From NCBI GenBank assembly GCA_018714805.1, contig DVMW01000026.1, forward strand, positions 1-64,000: a stretch of 64,000 nt of DNA, in the 5' to 3' direction. Under the pieces are notes generated by a model that searched no databases, was not told the DNA's origin, and worked only from the letters and a program-made list of their open reading frames with translations. A program made the translations under genes and the position numbers. Below are positions 36,681 through 45,165 of this stretch, piece after piece. Numbering within the stretch: the stretch's first letter is position 1; each line of letters begins with the position of its first letter. Source of the DNA: Candidatus Fimenecus excrementigallinarum (lineage in GTDB: Bacteria > Bacillota > Clostridia > Oscillospirales > Acutalibacteraceae).

Positions 36681-37906
36681 GGCTGCACCTGCTTTCGCAG
36701 CAGGCTGCCCGGCGCGAGCGCGCGCGGCGCGCGGATATAGACGCGCTCGGTCGGGTGCGGCGCGGCGTCGATTGGATTTTTGTCCGCGTCCAGCAGTTCC
36801 CCGACCGTAAAGGAAAACGGCGGCTTGCCGCGCTCGAGCGCCTCCAGCGTATCGCCGACCGAGAATTTGTTGCGCTGCTCGCAGAAAAGATAACCGTCCG
36901 CATATCCGCGCACCACCGCCGAAACCTCCCAGGGCCGGCGGTACCCGCCCGCGAGGTCAATGTTTGCTTCCCGCTCGGGCGCGTCGAAATAAAAGCCGGT
37001 CGAATACGCGCGGTAGCTCACCTTTTCCGTTTCCGCAACCACCCACGGCGCGGGACGGTAGTCGGGCGACGGGGCTTGCAGATAGCCGTCCAAAGCGACA
37101 CGGTACGCGTTCGTGATAACCGCCGTATAGTAAGCGGATTTGGCGCGGCCTTCAATTTTAAAGCTGTCCACGCCCGCGGCGATAAGCTCCGGGATGTGCG
37201 CTATCATGCGCAGGTCTTTGGAATTGAGGATGTAGGTGCCGTCCGGCTCTTCGGAAATGGGAAAATACTGCCCGTCGCGGGATTTTTCCGTTAAGGCGAA
37301 CGCCCACCGGCAGGGCTGCGCGCAGGCGCCGCGGTTCGCGTCGCGCCCGGTCAGGTAATTGGACAACAGGCAGCGCCCCGAAAACGAAACGCACATCGCG
37401 CCGTGGACAAAGCATTCGAGCTCCAGCGCCGACGGGGTCTTTTGGCGAATCTCCGCAATTTCGGACAGCGACAGCTCCCGCGCGAGCACCACGCGCGACG
37501 CGCCGAGCTCGTAAAACGCGCGCGCCGCCGCAAAATTCACCACGCCCGCCTGGGTGGAGATGTGGACGGGGACGTCCTGCGCGTAGGTTTTGCAAAGCCG
37601 CAGCACCCCGACGTCCGCGACAATGAGCGCGTCGACGCCGCACGCCGCCGCGTGCTCCAAAAATGCGGGCAGGCGTTCCACCTCGCCGTTGCGCGGCAGC
37701 GTGTTGCAGGTCAGGTACACCTTGGCGCCGGCTTGATGCGCCGTTTTGACAGCCTTTTGCAGCGCCTCCCCGCCAAAGCTTTGGGCGGACGCGCGCATCC
37801 CGAACGCCTCCCCGCCGAGGTACACGGCGTCCGCGCCGAAACAGAGCGCCGCCTCCAGCCGCTCGGCGTCGCCGGCGGGCGAAAGCAGCTCCGGTCGTTT
37901 GTCCAT
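36677..37906 (-). CDS. U32 family peptidase homologue
   Basis: A 409-residue U32 protein. The family signature appears as ELECFVHGAMCVSFSGRCLLSN near residue 165, containing conserved Cys and Ser. N-terminal TIM-barrel-like part begins LLSPAGDAERLEAAL. Characterised relatives (RlhA, TrhP) carry out RNA hydroxylation with an iron-sulfur centre and prephenate, and I think such a role is more likely than proteolysis here. ATG at 37906; the mltG stop lies 62 bases upstream. Exact RNA target unknown. Confidence 0.88.
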   Translation of the reverse strand: MDKRPELLSPAGDAERLEAALCFGADAVYLGGEAFGMRASAQSFGGEALQKAVKTAHQAGAKVYLTCNTLPRNGEVERLPAFLEHAAACGVDALIVADVGVLRLCKTYAQDVPVHISTQAGVVNFAAARAFYELGASRVVLARELSLSEIAEIRQKTPSALELECFVHGAMCVSFSGRCLLSNYLTGRDANRGACAQPCRWAFALTEKSRDGQYFPISEEPDGTYILNSKDLRMIAHIPELIAAGVDSFKIEGRAKSAYYTAVITNAYRVALDGYLQAPSPDYRPAPWVVAETEKVSYRAYSTGFYFDAPEREANIDLAGGYRRPWEVSAVVRGYADGYLFCEQRNKFSVGDTLEALERGKPPFSFTVGELLDADKNPIDAAPHPTERVYIRAPRALAPGSLLRKQVQP

Positions 37907-37927
37907 GGCAGTTCTCCGATTTCCGAA

Positions 37928-37958
37928 ACACCGAACCCGCACTTTGCGGGTCCGGTGT
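37928..37958. other. Hairpin between mltG and the U32 gene
   Basis: ACACCG-CCCGC pairs with GCGGG-CGGTGT. As after ftsH, the run of T is on the plus strand although genes on both sides run minus; the minus-strand transcript has the A-rich flank before the stem and only TTTC after it. Confidence 0.4.
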
Positions 37959-37968
37959 CGCTTTTTTC

Positions 37969-39645
37969 TTATCCCTGCGATTCCGCCTGGTTGTTGACGG
38001 TCAGAATCGTCAGATTGTTGCGGCGGCGTTCGCTGTCGTTGCGCGCAAGATACAGCTTGCGGTTGACGTCGTGCGCAAAGAAGTAATAATTCGTATCCTC
38101 CGGGAACAGCGCGGCGGAAATGGCGTCGTCGCCCGGGTTGCAGATGGCGCCGACGGGCAGCCCGACGCAGCGGTAAGAGCTGTAAAGCTCGGTGTAACGC
38201 GAAAGGTCGGCGGCGTCCGTAATCTCGGCGGCAATATATTCGTTGATATACTCCGTCGTGGAGTCGCATTGCAGCGACGGATAGAGCCCGGCGTTGTCGA
38301 GCCGGTTGTGCAGAACGGACGACACGAGCGGCGACTGGTCCTCGCCGTACGCCTCCTTCTGGATGATGGAGGCGAGCGTAATGACGTCGTCAACCGTCAT
38401 CCCGAGTTTTTCCGCCTGCTGGGCGTACTCCTCGGTCCAGCGCTTCTGGAAGTTATTCAAGAATTTGCGGATGACGCTCGAGGGATTTTCCCCGATATAG
38501 AACTCATAGGTGTCCGGGTACAGGTACCCTTCCAGCAGCCGGAAGCGGTCCGCCTTGCTGTCCATGGACTGAATGAAGCTGTACTCGCTGCTGAAATCCA
38601 CCTCGCGCATCGTCTGGTACATGACGTCCGCCGAGCAGACCTCGTACTGCGCAAGCTTCTGCACAATCTGGTCGACCGTATACCCTTCGGGGAAGGTCAG
38701 CGTAACCGTTTCGCCGGAATTCGGCGCGACCTTGAAGGTGCTGAGCATTTTTTCAACGCCCATGGAAGCGGTCACATAATAGATGCCGGTCAGATAGTTG
38801 TCGTCGCGAAAGCGCATAATCGACGCAATCGCCTGGCAGAAAAAGCGGTGCTTGATAAGCCCGTTGTCCTTGAGAATCTTGAGTACCGTGCCGGTGTCCG
38901 CCTCCGCCGGGATGCTGACGGTCACAATCGTCTCGCTGTCGCGGTTGATGGCGAGCACGTCGTTGATGCAGCTGATGGTATACGTGGCAAGCACAATCGC
39001 AACCGCAAGGCAAATGCCCAACAGAATCCACGCCTTTTTGTTTTGCACAAAAAAGGCCTTCAGCTCCGCCTTGGTCGGGACGCGCAGGCGCTTTTTGGCA
39101 ACCGCCCCGCCTTCGGGCACGGGCTGCTCCTGCTCCTGCGGCGGCGCGTCGTGCTTTTGGATAAGCTCCGGGAATTTGGAAAACGCGCCGGCCTGCACAT
39201 TGCGCGCCACGCGGCGCGGCCGGCGGGACGCGGGGGAAAACTCGTCGTCCAGGCCGTCAATCTGCAGCTTGAAGTTTTCCTTGCTCAGCGGCGGCGCGGC
39301 CGGCTCAAGCGGCCGAATGGGCGCGTCGTCAATGCGCATATAGTCCGGATGGCTGCGGTCGGCGGGTACGTCCGAAGCCCCTTTGGAAGCCGCCGGGCGG
39401 CCGTGCGCCTCCCCGGACGCTGCGCGCCGGTCGGGCGCGGGCTTTTTCGGCGTGCGCGCGGCGGTCTCCTGCCGCTTTGCGGGGCGCGGGCCCTCCTGCC
39501 GTGCGGCGCTCCTGCGCGCAGGCGCGGACGGTTCCCGCGCCGGGGGCGGCGTCTCCTTTTTGTCACGTTCGGCGTATTCCGCCAAAAGCTCGTTATACGC
39601 GTCTTCGTCAAAGAAATTTCGCAAATCGTCGTCTCGACTGCGCAT
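37969..39645 (-). CDS. mltG: Endolytic transglycosylase MltG
   Basis: Membrane-bound murein lytic transglycosylase that cuts nascent glycan strands. Length 558, about 200 residues longer than typical because of a Pro/Ala/Arg-rich N-terminal tail (1-200) that should be cytoplasmic. One transmembrane helix at 205-222. The YceG domain starts about 245. The catalytic block reads LASIIQKEA (424-432): Gln429 is at the position of the first Glu of the usual EKE. ATG at 39645. It is probably in an operon with mthfs/DJ-1 upstream (the gap after the mthfs stop is 30 bases). Confidence 0.9.
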   Translation of the reverse strand: MRSRDDDLRNFFDEDAYNELLAEYAERDKKETPPPAREPSAPARRSAARQEGPRPAKRQETAARTPKKPAPDRRAASGEAHGRPAASKGASDVPADRSHPDYMRIDDAPIRPLEPAAPPLSKENFKLQIDGLDDEFSPASRRPRRVARNVQAGAFSKFPELIQKHDAPPQEQEQPVPEGGAVAKKRLRVPTKAELKAFFVQNKKAWILLGICLAVAIVLATYTISCINDVLAINRDSETIVTVSIPAEADTGTVLKILKDNGLIKHRFFCQAIASIMRFRDDNYLTGIYYVTASMGVEKMLSTFKVAPNSGETVTLTFPEGYTVDQIVQKLAQYEVCSADVMYQTMREVDFSSEYSFIQSMDSKADRFRLLEGYLYPDTYEFYIGENPSSVIRKFLNNFQKRWTEEYAQQAEKLGMTVDDVITLASIIQKEAYGEDQSPLVSSVLHNRLDNAGLYPSLQCDSTTEYINEYIAAEITDAADLSRYTELYSSYRCVGLPVGAICNPGDDAISAALFPEDTNYYFFAHDVNRKLYLARNDSERRRNNLTILTVNNQAESQG

Positions 39646-39675
39646 GGCGGTCAGCGCCTCCTTTCCATTCGGCCG

Positions 39676-40257
39676 TCAGGGCGACGGCTCCGTTTGCAGC
39701 GTGCGCTGCGGGGTCACAAGACACGCGACGCGGCGGTCAAAGCCGTCGTGCGGGACGTGCCGGGTCAAATCAAATGCATAGGCGAGCCCGACGGTTTCGC
39801 CGGGAAACTGCGCTAAAAAACGGTCATAGTAGCCTTTGCCGTATCCGACGCGGAAGCCGGCCGTGTCCCAGCAAAGGCCGGGAACCACGCACAGCGCGTC
39901 GGAAAACGCGGGGGAAGGCGCCGCTTTGGGCGGCTCCAAAATCCCGTAGGCGCCCGGCTGCAGCGCGGAAAGCGATTCGATGACATGGAACGACAGCTCC
40001 GGTCGTCCGGGCAGGCACCGCGGCACGGCGACGGTCTTGCCGCTTTGCAGGGCGGCGGTTATCAACGCACGCGTATCGACCTCTGTATCGGTCGACACAT
40101 AGCAAAGCAGGGTTTTTGCTTCGGCATATTGCGGCAGCGTAAGGATGCGCTCGGCAACCGCGCAATCCATCGTCTGTTTCCGGTCGGGCGGCAAGGCGCG
40201 GCGCAGCGCCAGGTGCTCGGCGCGCAGGCGCGCCTTTTCGCTTTGGATATCCGTCAC
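39676..40257 (-). CDS. 5-formyltetrahydrofolate cyclo-ligase
   Basis: Recycles 5-formyl-THF to 5,10-methenyl-THF at the cost of ATP; 193 residues, usual size. The ATP/folate site FRVGYGKGYYDRFLA near 145 is diagnostic. The start is GTG at 40257, overlapping the DJ-1 stop by 4 bases (GTGA), which I prefer over earlier in-frame codons because the family starts a few residues before the helix SEKARLRAEHLALR. Cytoplasmic. Confidence 0.92.
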   Translation of the reverse strand: MTDIQSEKARLRAEHLALRRALPPDRKQTMDCAVAERILTLPQYAEAKTLLCYVSTDTEVDTRALITAALQSGKTVAVPRCLPGRPELSFHVIESLSALQPGAYGILEPPKAAPSPAFSDALCVVPGLCWDTAGFRVGYGKGYYDRFLAQFPGETVGLAYAFDLTRHVPHDGFDRRVACLVTPQRTLQTEPSP

Positions 40258-40796
40258 GGCGCCTGGATGGTCTCGCGCAGCTGCGCGGCGGCTTCTTCCC
40301 CGCAGAGCGCCGCCACGACGGCGAGCCCGAAATCGACCGCCGCGCCCATGCCCTTGGCGGTAATATACTGCCCGTCGCAAGTCACGAAATCACCCGTGAC
40401 GCGCGCACCGGTCAGCTGCGCTTCAAAGCCGGGAAAGCAGGTCGCCCGCTTGCCGGACAGCAGGCCTTTTTTGCCCAGGATAAAGGGCGCGGCGCAAATG
40501 GCGCAAACCAGCTTCCCGTTTTGCGCGGCGAAGTCGACGGCAGCCTGCACGGCCGGCGACGCGTCCAGGTTGGAAGCGCCCGGCATCCCGCCGGGCAGCA
40601 CGACCGCCTCCACGGTTTCGTCCAAAACGACCGCCTCCGGCAGAATATCCGCCGCAACAGCGATACCGTGGCTGCCCGTCACGACCTTACCCGTCACGCC
40701 GACGGTCTGTACCGAAAGTCCCGCGCGGCGCAGCAAATCGACCGGCGCGAGCGCCTCGACCTCTTCAAAGCCGTCTGCTAAAAACACATAAATCAT
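40254..40796 (-). CDS. DJ-1/PfpI family protein (YajL/ThiJ-like)
   Basis: A 180-residue DJ-1 superfamily protein. The nucleophilic elbow CAICAAP holds the reactive Cys near residue 100; the conserved Glu lies in DGFEEVEA near the N-terminus. Members act as chaperones, glyoxalases or deglycases; activity cannot be told apart by sequence. ATG at 40796, 14 bases after the GNAT gene. Overlaps the folate enzyme by 4 bases. Confidence 0.93.
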   Translation of the reverse strand: MIYVFLADGFEEVEALAPVDLLRRAGLSVQTVGVTGKVVTGSHGIAVAADILPEAVVLDETVEAVVLPGGMPGASNLDASPAVQAAVDFAAQNGKLVCAICAAPFILGKKGLLSGKRATCFPGFEAQLTGARVTGDFVTCDGQYITAKGMGAAVDFGLAVVAALCGEEAAAQLRETIQAP

Positions 40797-40810
40797 GGTG
40801 ATTGCCTCCG

Positions 40811-41674
40811 TTATCCGAACGTGATGCCCAAATAGGCGTCGCTTGGCAGTTTTGCTGTGCGGGCGCGGTCGCTGATGGGCAAATACAGCCCGGTTGTAAC
40901 CGTCTCCCCCGCCCCAAAGCGCTTTGGAACCGGCATTTTGCAGGGTGTGCACAGCGTATAGGTTCCGGCGCCGAAAGCGGCGAGCGCGCCGCAAAGCACG
41001 GGCAGGGCCGCTTCTCCGGCTGCACAGAATTCCGCCGCCGTTGCCGCTTCACCGTCCGTTTCCGCGGTGAAAAAGCCGTTTTGCAAAACGTATGTCCGCG
41101 ACCCGAACAGCGCGTCGTACCGCAGCGCCAGCCGCAGGGCGTCTTCGCCCCAGGCGATGTGCGGCACGCCGGACAGCGCCGCTTCCCGCGCGGCCAGGTA
41201 GGCAGCAGGCGCGGTGTCCTGCGCCGGCGCGATGGGCGCCGCCGTGCCGAGCGCCTTGCCGGGCACGGTATAAACGGTCTTTTGAAAGCCGTCAGAAAAT
41301 CCGCGGGCGCGGTAAAAGGCGAACAGCTCCGGCGTTGCCGGGACCAGGAACAGCAAGTCCAGCTCCCGCTTGCGCGCGGTTTCTTTTGCAAAGCGCAAAA
41401 GCGCGGTCATAAGGCCCCTTCCCCGCGCGGCGCGGCGTGTGGCGGCGGCGAAAATATAGGCGGCCGAGAACGTCTGCGCGCCCCGGCGGTAAACCGTCGG
41501 AATCAGGTACAGCGCCGAAAGAAGGCGGCCGTGCTCGAAGGCGGCCAGCGTATTTTCCGGTGCAAAGCAGGCTGTAAAAAATGCGTCGATTGCCGGTTTT
41601 TCATCGCCGAACGCCTCTTCCCACAACGCGTAAAGCGCGGGGAGGTCGTCCGTTTGCGCGGTGCGCAGCAGCAT
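40811..41674 (-). CDS. GNAT family N-acetyltransferase
   Basis: A 287-residue protein with one GNAT domain in the first half (RTAQTDDLPALYALWEEAFG then RAARGRGLMTALLRFAKETA for acetyl-CoA) and a second, more divergent half (about 150-287) seen in Eis/YitI-like double-domain acetyltransferases. ATG at 41674 is preferred over the GTG at 41683 because AAGGGGTG then lies at the right distance; the GTG would overlap the DUF2156 stop. Substrate unknown. Same operon as DUF2156 and tmk-like gene. Confidence 0.8.
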   Translation of the reverse strand: MLLRTAQTDDLPALYALWEEAFGDEKPAIDAFFTACFAPENTLAAFEHGRLLSALYLIPTVYRRGAQTFSAAYIFAAATRRAARGRGLMTALLRFAKETARKRELDLLFLVPATPELFAFYRARGFSDGFQKTVYTVPGKALGTAAPIAPAQDTAPAAYLAAREAALSGVPHIAWGEDALRLALRYDALFGSRTYVLQNGFFTAETDGEAATAAEFCAAGEAALPVLCGALAAFGAGTYTLCTPCKMPVPKRFGAGETVTTGLYLPISDRARTAKLPSDAYLGITFG

Positions 41675-41679
41675 CTGCC

Positions 41680-42576
41680 TCACCCCTTGTGAACCGCCGT
41701 ATATTTCGGCAGCAGCAGCGCCGGGCAGTAGGATTCCTTCGCCTTGCGCAGCCCCTCGCTGCCCGCGTCCTCCTCCCGGTTGATGTACCGGTAAGCGGCG
41801 AGCGCATGGGCGGCGAACTCACGGTTAATGGCCGGATACGCGCCGCGCACGTCGGCGAACGCCTTTTCCACGTGCGTGCAAAATGCGGTCTCGTGCAGAG
41901 CCTCCCCAAAGGTATAGGCGACAACCCGCCCGTCGGCATACAGCACCCCGCCGGTAAAGTCCAATTCAAAGTAATGCTGAAACGCGCGGGAAATAGCAAC
42001 GGCCTCGTTGTCGATATCCTGCGGGTTTTTCTCGCGGTTGCGCGCCTCCCAGGCGTCGTTCATCGCAAGGCAGTCCGCCATGTTGCGCTCGGTCAGCGGC
42101 TCGTAGCGCCAGTCAAACGTCTTTTTGAAATACGCGATATGGTTGCGCTTGCCGTGGTAGCGCCGACCCGCCAGATGGATAAGGTCGTCGGTATTGTAAA
42201 TATAATCGTAGTATTCGCGCGCCGGCGTATACGCAAACTGCCCGGGGTACAAATTTTCCAGCTCGCGGACCTTTTTCGGCGTCAGGCAGTACAGCGTCAG
42301 CGGACAGCCGTCCTCCTTTTCCATTTCCAAAAGCGCGTCGACCGCCTTTTTCTTGCTGCCCGTTCCGCAGGGGAACAGGTAGGCCGGACGCCCGACCGAA
42401 TCCCGCGCGAAAAACATATCGCCCATACGCGCGATGGTGTTGCCGTATACGGTGCACCACATATAGAGGTTGCCAAAGCAATATTCGCACGCCAGCTCGC
42501 CGGACGCGCGCAGAATGGCGCTGACCCAGGGCTTGTCGGAAAGGCGCGGCGCTTGAAACTCCAACACAGACTTCAC
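41680..42576 (-). CDS. DUF2156 family protein
   Basis: A 298-residue protein of the DUF2156 family, a GNAT-like fold related to the catalytic part of aminoacyl-phosphatidylglycerol synthases. Seen features: YIYNTDDLIHLAGRRYHGKR, KKTFDWRYEPLTERNM and the acyl-donor region GGVLYADGRVVAYTFGE. No membrane segments, so a soluble form. GTG start at 42576 overlaps the kinase stop by 4 bases. Function unknown; aminoacyl transfer to lipid or peptide is possible. Confidence 0.85.
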   Translation of the reverse strand: MKSVLEFQAPRLSDKPWVSAILRASGELACEYCFGNLYMWCTVYGNTIARMGDMFFARDSVGRPAYLFPCGTGSKKKAVDALLEMEKEDGCPLTLYCLTPKKVRELENLYPGQFAYTPAREYYDYIYNTDDLIHLAGRRYHGKRNHIAYFKKTFDWRYEPLTERNMADCLAMNDAWEARNREKNPQDIDNEAVAISRAFQHYFELDFTGGVLYADGRVVAYTFGEALHETAFCTHVEKAFADVRGAYPAINREFAAHALAAYRYINREEDAGSEGLRKAKESYCPALLLPKYTAVHKG

Positions 42577-43247
42577 CCGATACCCAAAACTTTACAAACA
42601 ACGGAAAACACACAATCGGAAATATGCGCAACCGGCAGCGGCGCGCCGTTTTCCGCGCACGGCACGACGGTCCAGCCGAGCTTTTCGGCGGCGTACAGGC
42701 CGGCCTCCCGGCAGGCGTGCAGATACGCGACGTTCGCCTCGTGCACGTCCTTTTTGCCCTCTTCCCCGTGATACCGCGCGGACAAAAGCGCCTGCGACAC
42801 CCGGACGGGCATATCGAGAAAAATCACCGCGTCGGGCTTCGGCAGGCCGAGCTTGCCGTATTCGTAATCGGCCAGCCACGAAAGGTAGGCGTCCCATTCG
42901 CTTTTCGGCAGCTTCACGGTCTGGTGCACGGCGTTGGAGGTCGTATAGCGGTCGGCCAGGATAAGCTTGCCGGAAAGGTAATCCGCCCGCCAGTGGCGCA
43001 CAAAGCTTGCGTACCGGTCCACCGCGTAAAAGGAGGACGCGGCGTACACGTTGACGTCCGACGGGTCCTTGCCGAACGCGCCGTCCAGGTACATACGCAC
43101 AAGCGTGCTCGAGGGGTCGTCGTAGTCGGGCAGCTTAATCTGCCGCAGCGAAACGCCGCATTGCGTAAGCCGTTCGCGCAGCGCGGCGACCTGGGTGGAC
43201 TTGCCGCTGCCGTCGAGCCCTTCCAATACAATCAGACTGTTGCGCAT
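42573..43247 (-). CDS. dTMP kinase-like P-loop kinase
   Basis: A 224-residue nucleoside monophosphate kinase of the thymidylate kinase family. Walker A GLDGSGKST lies at 9-17, the DR(Y/H) motif is DRYTTSNAVHQ with the Asp-Arg pair, and the lid region contains RVSQALLSARYHGEEGKK. It would convert dTMP to dTDP. Divergently transcribed from thyX, and the promoters face each other across 168 bases, so the pair could be coregulated. It may be a paralogue if a canonical tmk exists elsewhere. ATG at 43247. Confidence 0.88.
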   Translation of the reverse strand: MRNSLIVLEGLDGSGKSTQVAALRERLTQCGVSLRQIKLPDYDDPSSTLVRMYLDGAFGKDPSDVNVYAASSFYAVDRYASFVRHWRADYLSGKLILADRYTTSNAVHQTVKLPKSEWDAYLSWLADYEYGKLGLPKPDAVIFLDMPVRVSQALLSARYHGEEGKKDVHEANVAYLHACREAGLYAAEKLGWTVVPCAENGAPLPVAHISDCVFSVVCKVLGIG

Positions 43248-43287
43248 AGTGACGCGCTCCGTTTCCGAGAAAAATACATACAAGGGT

Positions 43288-43316
43288 AGTATAGCAAATT
43301 ATTTCCTTTTTTACAA
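43288..43316 (-). promoter_or_regulatory. Promoter of the kinase - DUF2156 - GNAT operon
   Basis: TTGTAA (43316-43311), 17-base spacer, TATACT (43293-43288). The start of transcription is near 43281. Confidence 0.6.
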
Positions 43317-43358
43317 TCGCAAAACTGAAATTCGACAACGAAAAACCGAACAATTCCG

Positions 43359-43387
43359 TTGCGGTTCGGTAAAAAATATGTTAAAAT
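43359..43387 (+). promoter_or_regulatory. Promoter of thyX
   Basis: TTGCGG (43359-43364), 17-base spacer, TAAAAT (43382-43387). The start would be near 43394 with AAAGGAG at 43400 behind it. Confidence 0.55.
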
Positions 43388-43415
43388 GAGCCAAAAGCCG
43401 AAAGGAGTCTTGCAA

Positions 43416-44801
43416 ATGGCGGCTTACGACCAGCAGGCGCACGGCGTCTTTTTGATTGGCCTTTCCGACTGCGGGGAAAAGGTCACGGCGGCGGGCGGCC
43501 GCGTTTCCACACAGCCCGGCACGGCGCTCGGCATTTGGGAAAAAAGCCAGGACCCCGAAAAAAATGCCGGCCTCATTGACAAGGTCACGCGTTCGGGGCA
43601 CAATTCCGTCGTGGAGCACACCTATTACAATCTGGCGTTCCAAAACGTTTCGGCGGTCGTCGAGCAGTTCGTCATTGAGTTCCGGCTCGCATCGTTCACG
43701 GTAAAATCGCGCCGGTACGTGGATTTCTCGGACGCGGGCTTTTATGTCCCGGGTTTTCATGACGCGGCGCTGTCGGAACGGTACCGCGCGCATATGGCGT
43801 CTTTTTTCAGGCTCTATGCGGAATTCACCGAGGCGGGCGTCCCGAAGGAGGACGCGCGGTTCCTGCTGCCCTACTGTCTTTTCAGCAACTTCTTTTGCAG
43901 CGTAAACGGCCGGGAGCTTCTGCATATGCTGCGCGCCATGCTTTACGGCCGCGGAAGCCGTTTTTCGGAAATCCGGGGGCTGGGCGAGATGCTGCTTGCG
44001 CAGGTGCGCGAACGCACGCCCGGCATTTTGCATGATTTCGAAGCGCGCAGCGCCGAAATGCGGCCGGACGTGCCGGACTTTTCCGCGCTGAAGCTTCCGA
44101 AGGCGGAAAGCGGCGGCGAGCCCGTCGCGCTTTTGCGCGGCACGCCGGACGCGGCGCAGCTTGTGACGCAGACCGCGCTCATCGAGGCGACCGGCTGTTC
44201 GACGGCGGCTGCCGCGGCCGCGGCGCAGGACGGGGAAACCGTCCGGGCGGTTCTGGAGGCGCTTGTGCATTCGAGCCGGCCGCGCGCGCTGGAAAGCGCC
44301 GTCTACACCCTGCGCTTCAACAGCGTTTCGCTGTCCGGCCTGACGCATTTCACGCGGCACCGGATGCAGTCCATTCAAATCTCGTCCCTGCTGCAAACCG
44401 ACCGTGCGCGCCACATCCTGCCGCCGTCCGTCGCGCAGGACAAAGCGCTTTTGCAGCAATATACCGACGCGTTTGCGAAAATGCAGCGCGAGTATGAGGC
44501 GCTCAAAGCCGAAGGCGTGCCGGAGGAGACGCTCGTCTATTATCAGCTCAGCGGCAACACCGTCGACATCGTTACAACCATGAACGCGCGCGAGCTGCTG
44601 CTCTTTTTGCGCCTGCGCACCTGCACGCGCGCACAATGGGAAATCCGCGCCCACGCCATAGAAGCGCTGCGGCTCCTGCGGCAGGCGTCGCCCGAAATTT
44701 TCCGGTACTACGGGCCGAGTTGCTTTTTGGACCGCTGCCCGGAGGGGAAATTTTCCTGCGGGCGTATGCAGGAGATGCACGATATGTTTTCCGCGCTGTA
44801 A
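43416..44801 (+). CDS. thyX: Tandem-domain flavin-dependent thymidylate synthase
   Basis: A 461-residue protein, about twice the length of a normal ThyX (220-250). Both halves resemble ThyX. First half (about 1-205): GHNSVVEHTYYNLAFQNVSA and FRLASFTVKSRRYVDF keep the Ser and RY of the ThyX motif but lack the RHR. Second half (about 245-461): FTRHRMQSIQISSLL keeps RHR (312-316) and then NARELLLFLRLRTCTRAQWE keeps the C-terminal contact. Normal ThyX is a homotetramer with active sites at subunit interfaces, so a fused dimer with one complete composite site is plausible. ATG at 43416 after AAAGGAG. Makes dTMP from dUMP, CH2-THF and NADPH. Confidence 0.88.
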   Translation: MAAYDQQAHGVFLIGLSDCGEKVTAAGGRVSTQPGTALGIWEKSQDPEKNAGLIDKVTRSGHNSVVEHTYYNLAFQNVSAVVEQFVIEFRLASFTVKSRRYVDFSDAGFYVPGFHDAALSERYRAHMASFFRLYAEFTEAGVPKEDARFLLPYCLFSNFFCSVNGRELLHMLRAMLYGRGSRFSEIRGLGEMLLAQVRERTPGILHDFEARSAEMRPDVPDFSALKLPKAESGGEPVALLRGTPDAAQLVTQTALIEATGCSTAAAAAAAQDGETVRAVLEALVHSSRPRALESAVYTLRFNSVSLSGLTHFTRHRMQSIQISSLLQTDRARHILPPSVAQDKALLQQYTDAFAKMQREYEALKAEGVPEETLVYYQLSGNTVDIVTTMNARELLLFLRLRTCTRAQWEIRAHAIEALRLLRQASPEIFRYYGPSCFLDRCPEGKFSCGRMQEMHDMFSAL

Positions 44802-44817
44802 GCGGCAAAAGGAAAGG

Positions 44818-44857
44818 GAACGCCCCGGTATTTCGCAATACCGGGGCGTTTGTTTCA
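44818..44857 (+). terminator. Terminator of thyX
   Basis: ACGCCCCGGTATT (44820-44832) pairs with AATACCGGGGCGT (44837-44849), followed by TTGTTTCATT. An identical 37-base copy occurs at 45125-45161. Confidence 0.88.
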
Positions 44858-45165
44858 TTAAAAGAGCCTACTCTATAGGAACAATTTACAGAACCGCCTT
44901 TTTCAGCCGCGTTCGCGCGCCGCCTCGGGGAACCCCCTGCGAGGGTTCCCCGCCGAAAAAACATCCCACCGGGATGTTTTTTCGCCCCTCCTGCGCTATA
45001 AAAAGTAAAGCATTTCGCGCCCTGCGGGACGCGACGAGGGCGCTGCCCCTCGACCCCGCCGCCTTTTGAAAAAGGCGGCCGAAAACTTTTTATTGTTTTC
45101 CTTGGCGGAATTCCTGTCCGTCTCGAACGCCCCGGTATTTCGCAATACCGGGGCGTTTGTTCGCT
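44855..45165. repeat. Palindromic repeat block with second copy of the thyX terminator
   Basis: 364 bases without a gene separate thyX and the phosphoesterase gene. The block holds CGGGGAACCC/GGGTTCCCCG at 44926-44952, the terminator-like AACATCCC/GGGATGTT with T tracts at 44956-44982, GCCGCCTTTT/AAAAGGCGGC near 45059-45078 and a stretch (CCCTCGACCCCGCCG region near 45044) that I recognise from Clostridia repeat families. It ends in 45125-45161, which repeats the thyX terminator exactly. Inserted as a unit or made by recombination. A plus-strand termination function for the second copy has no upstream gene. Confidence 0.6.

Noticed and set aside
36677..38269. 530-codon version of the U32 gene starting in the mltG 3' region
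   Set aside because: The first ~120 residues are Arg-rich and translated from mltG antisense-frame sequence; the U32 domain begins at the ATG at 37906.
44855..45165. CRISPR array or small RNA gene
   Set aside because: Hairpins are all different and there is no regular spacer-repeat spacing; no promoter of its own was seen.
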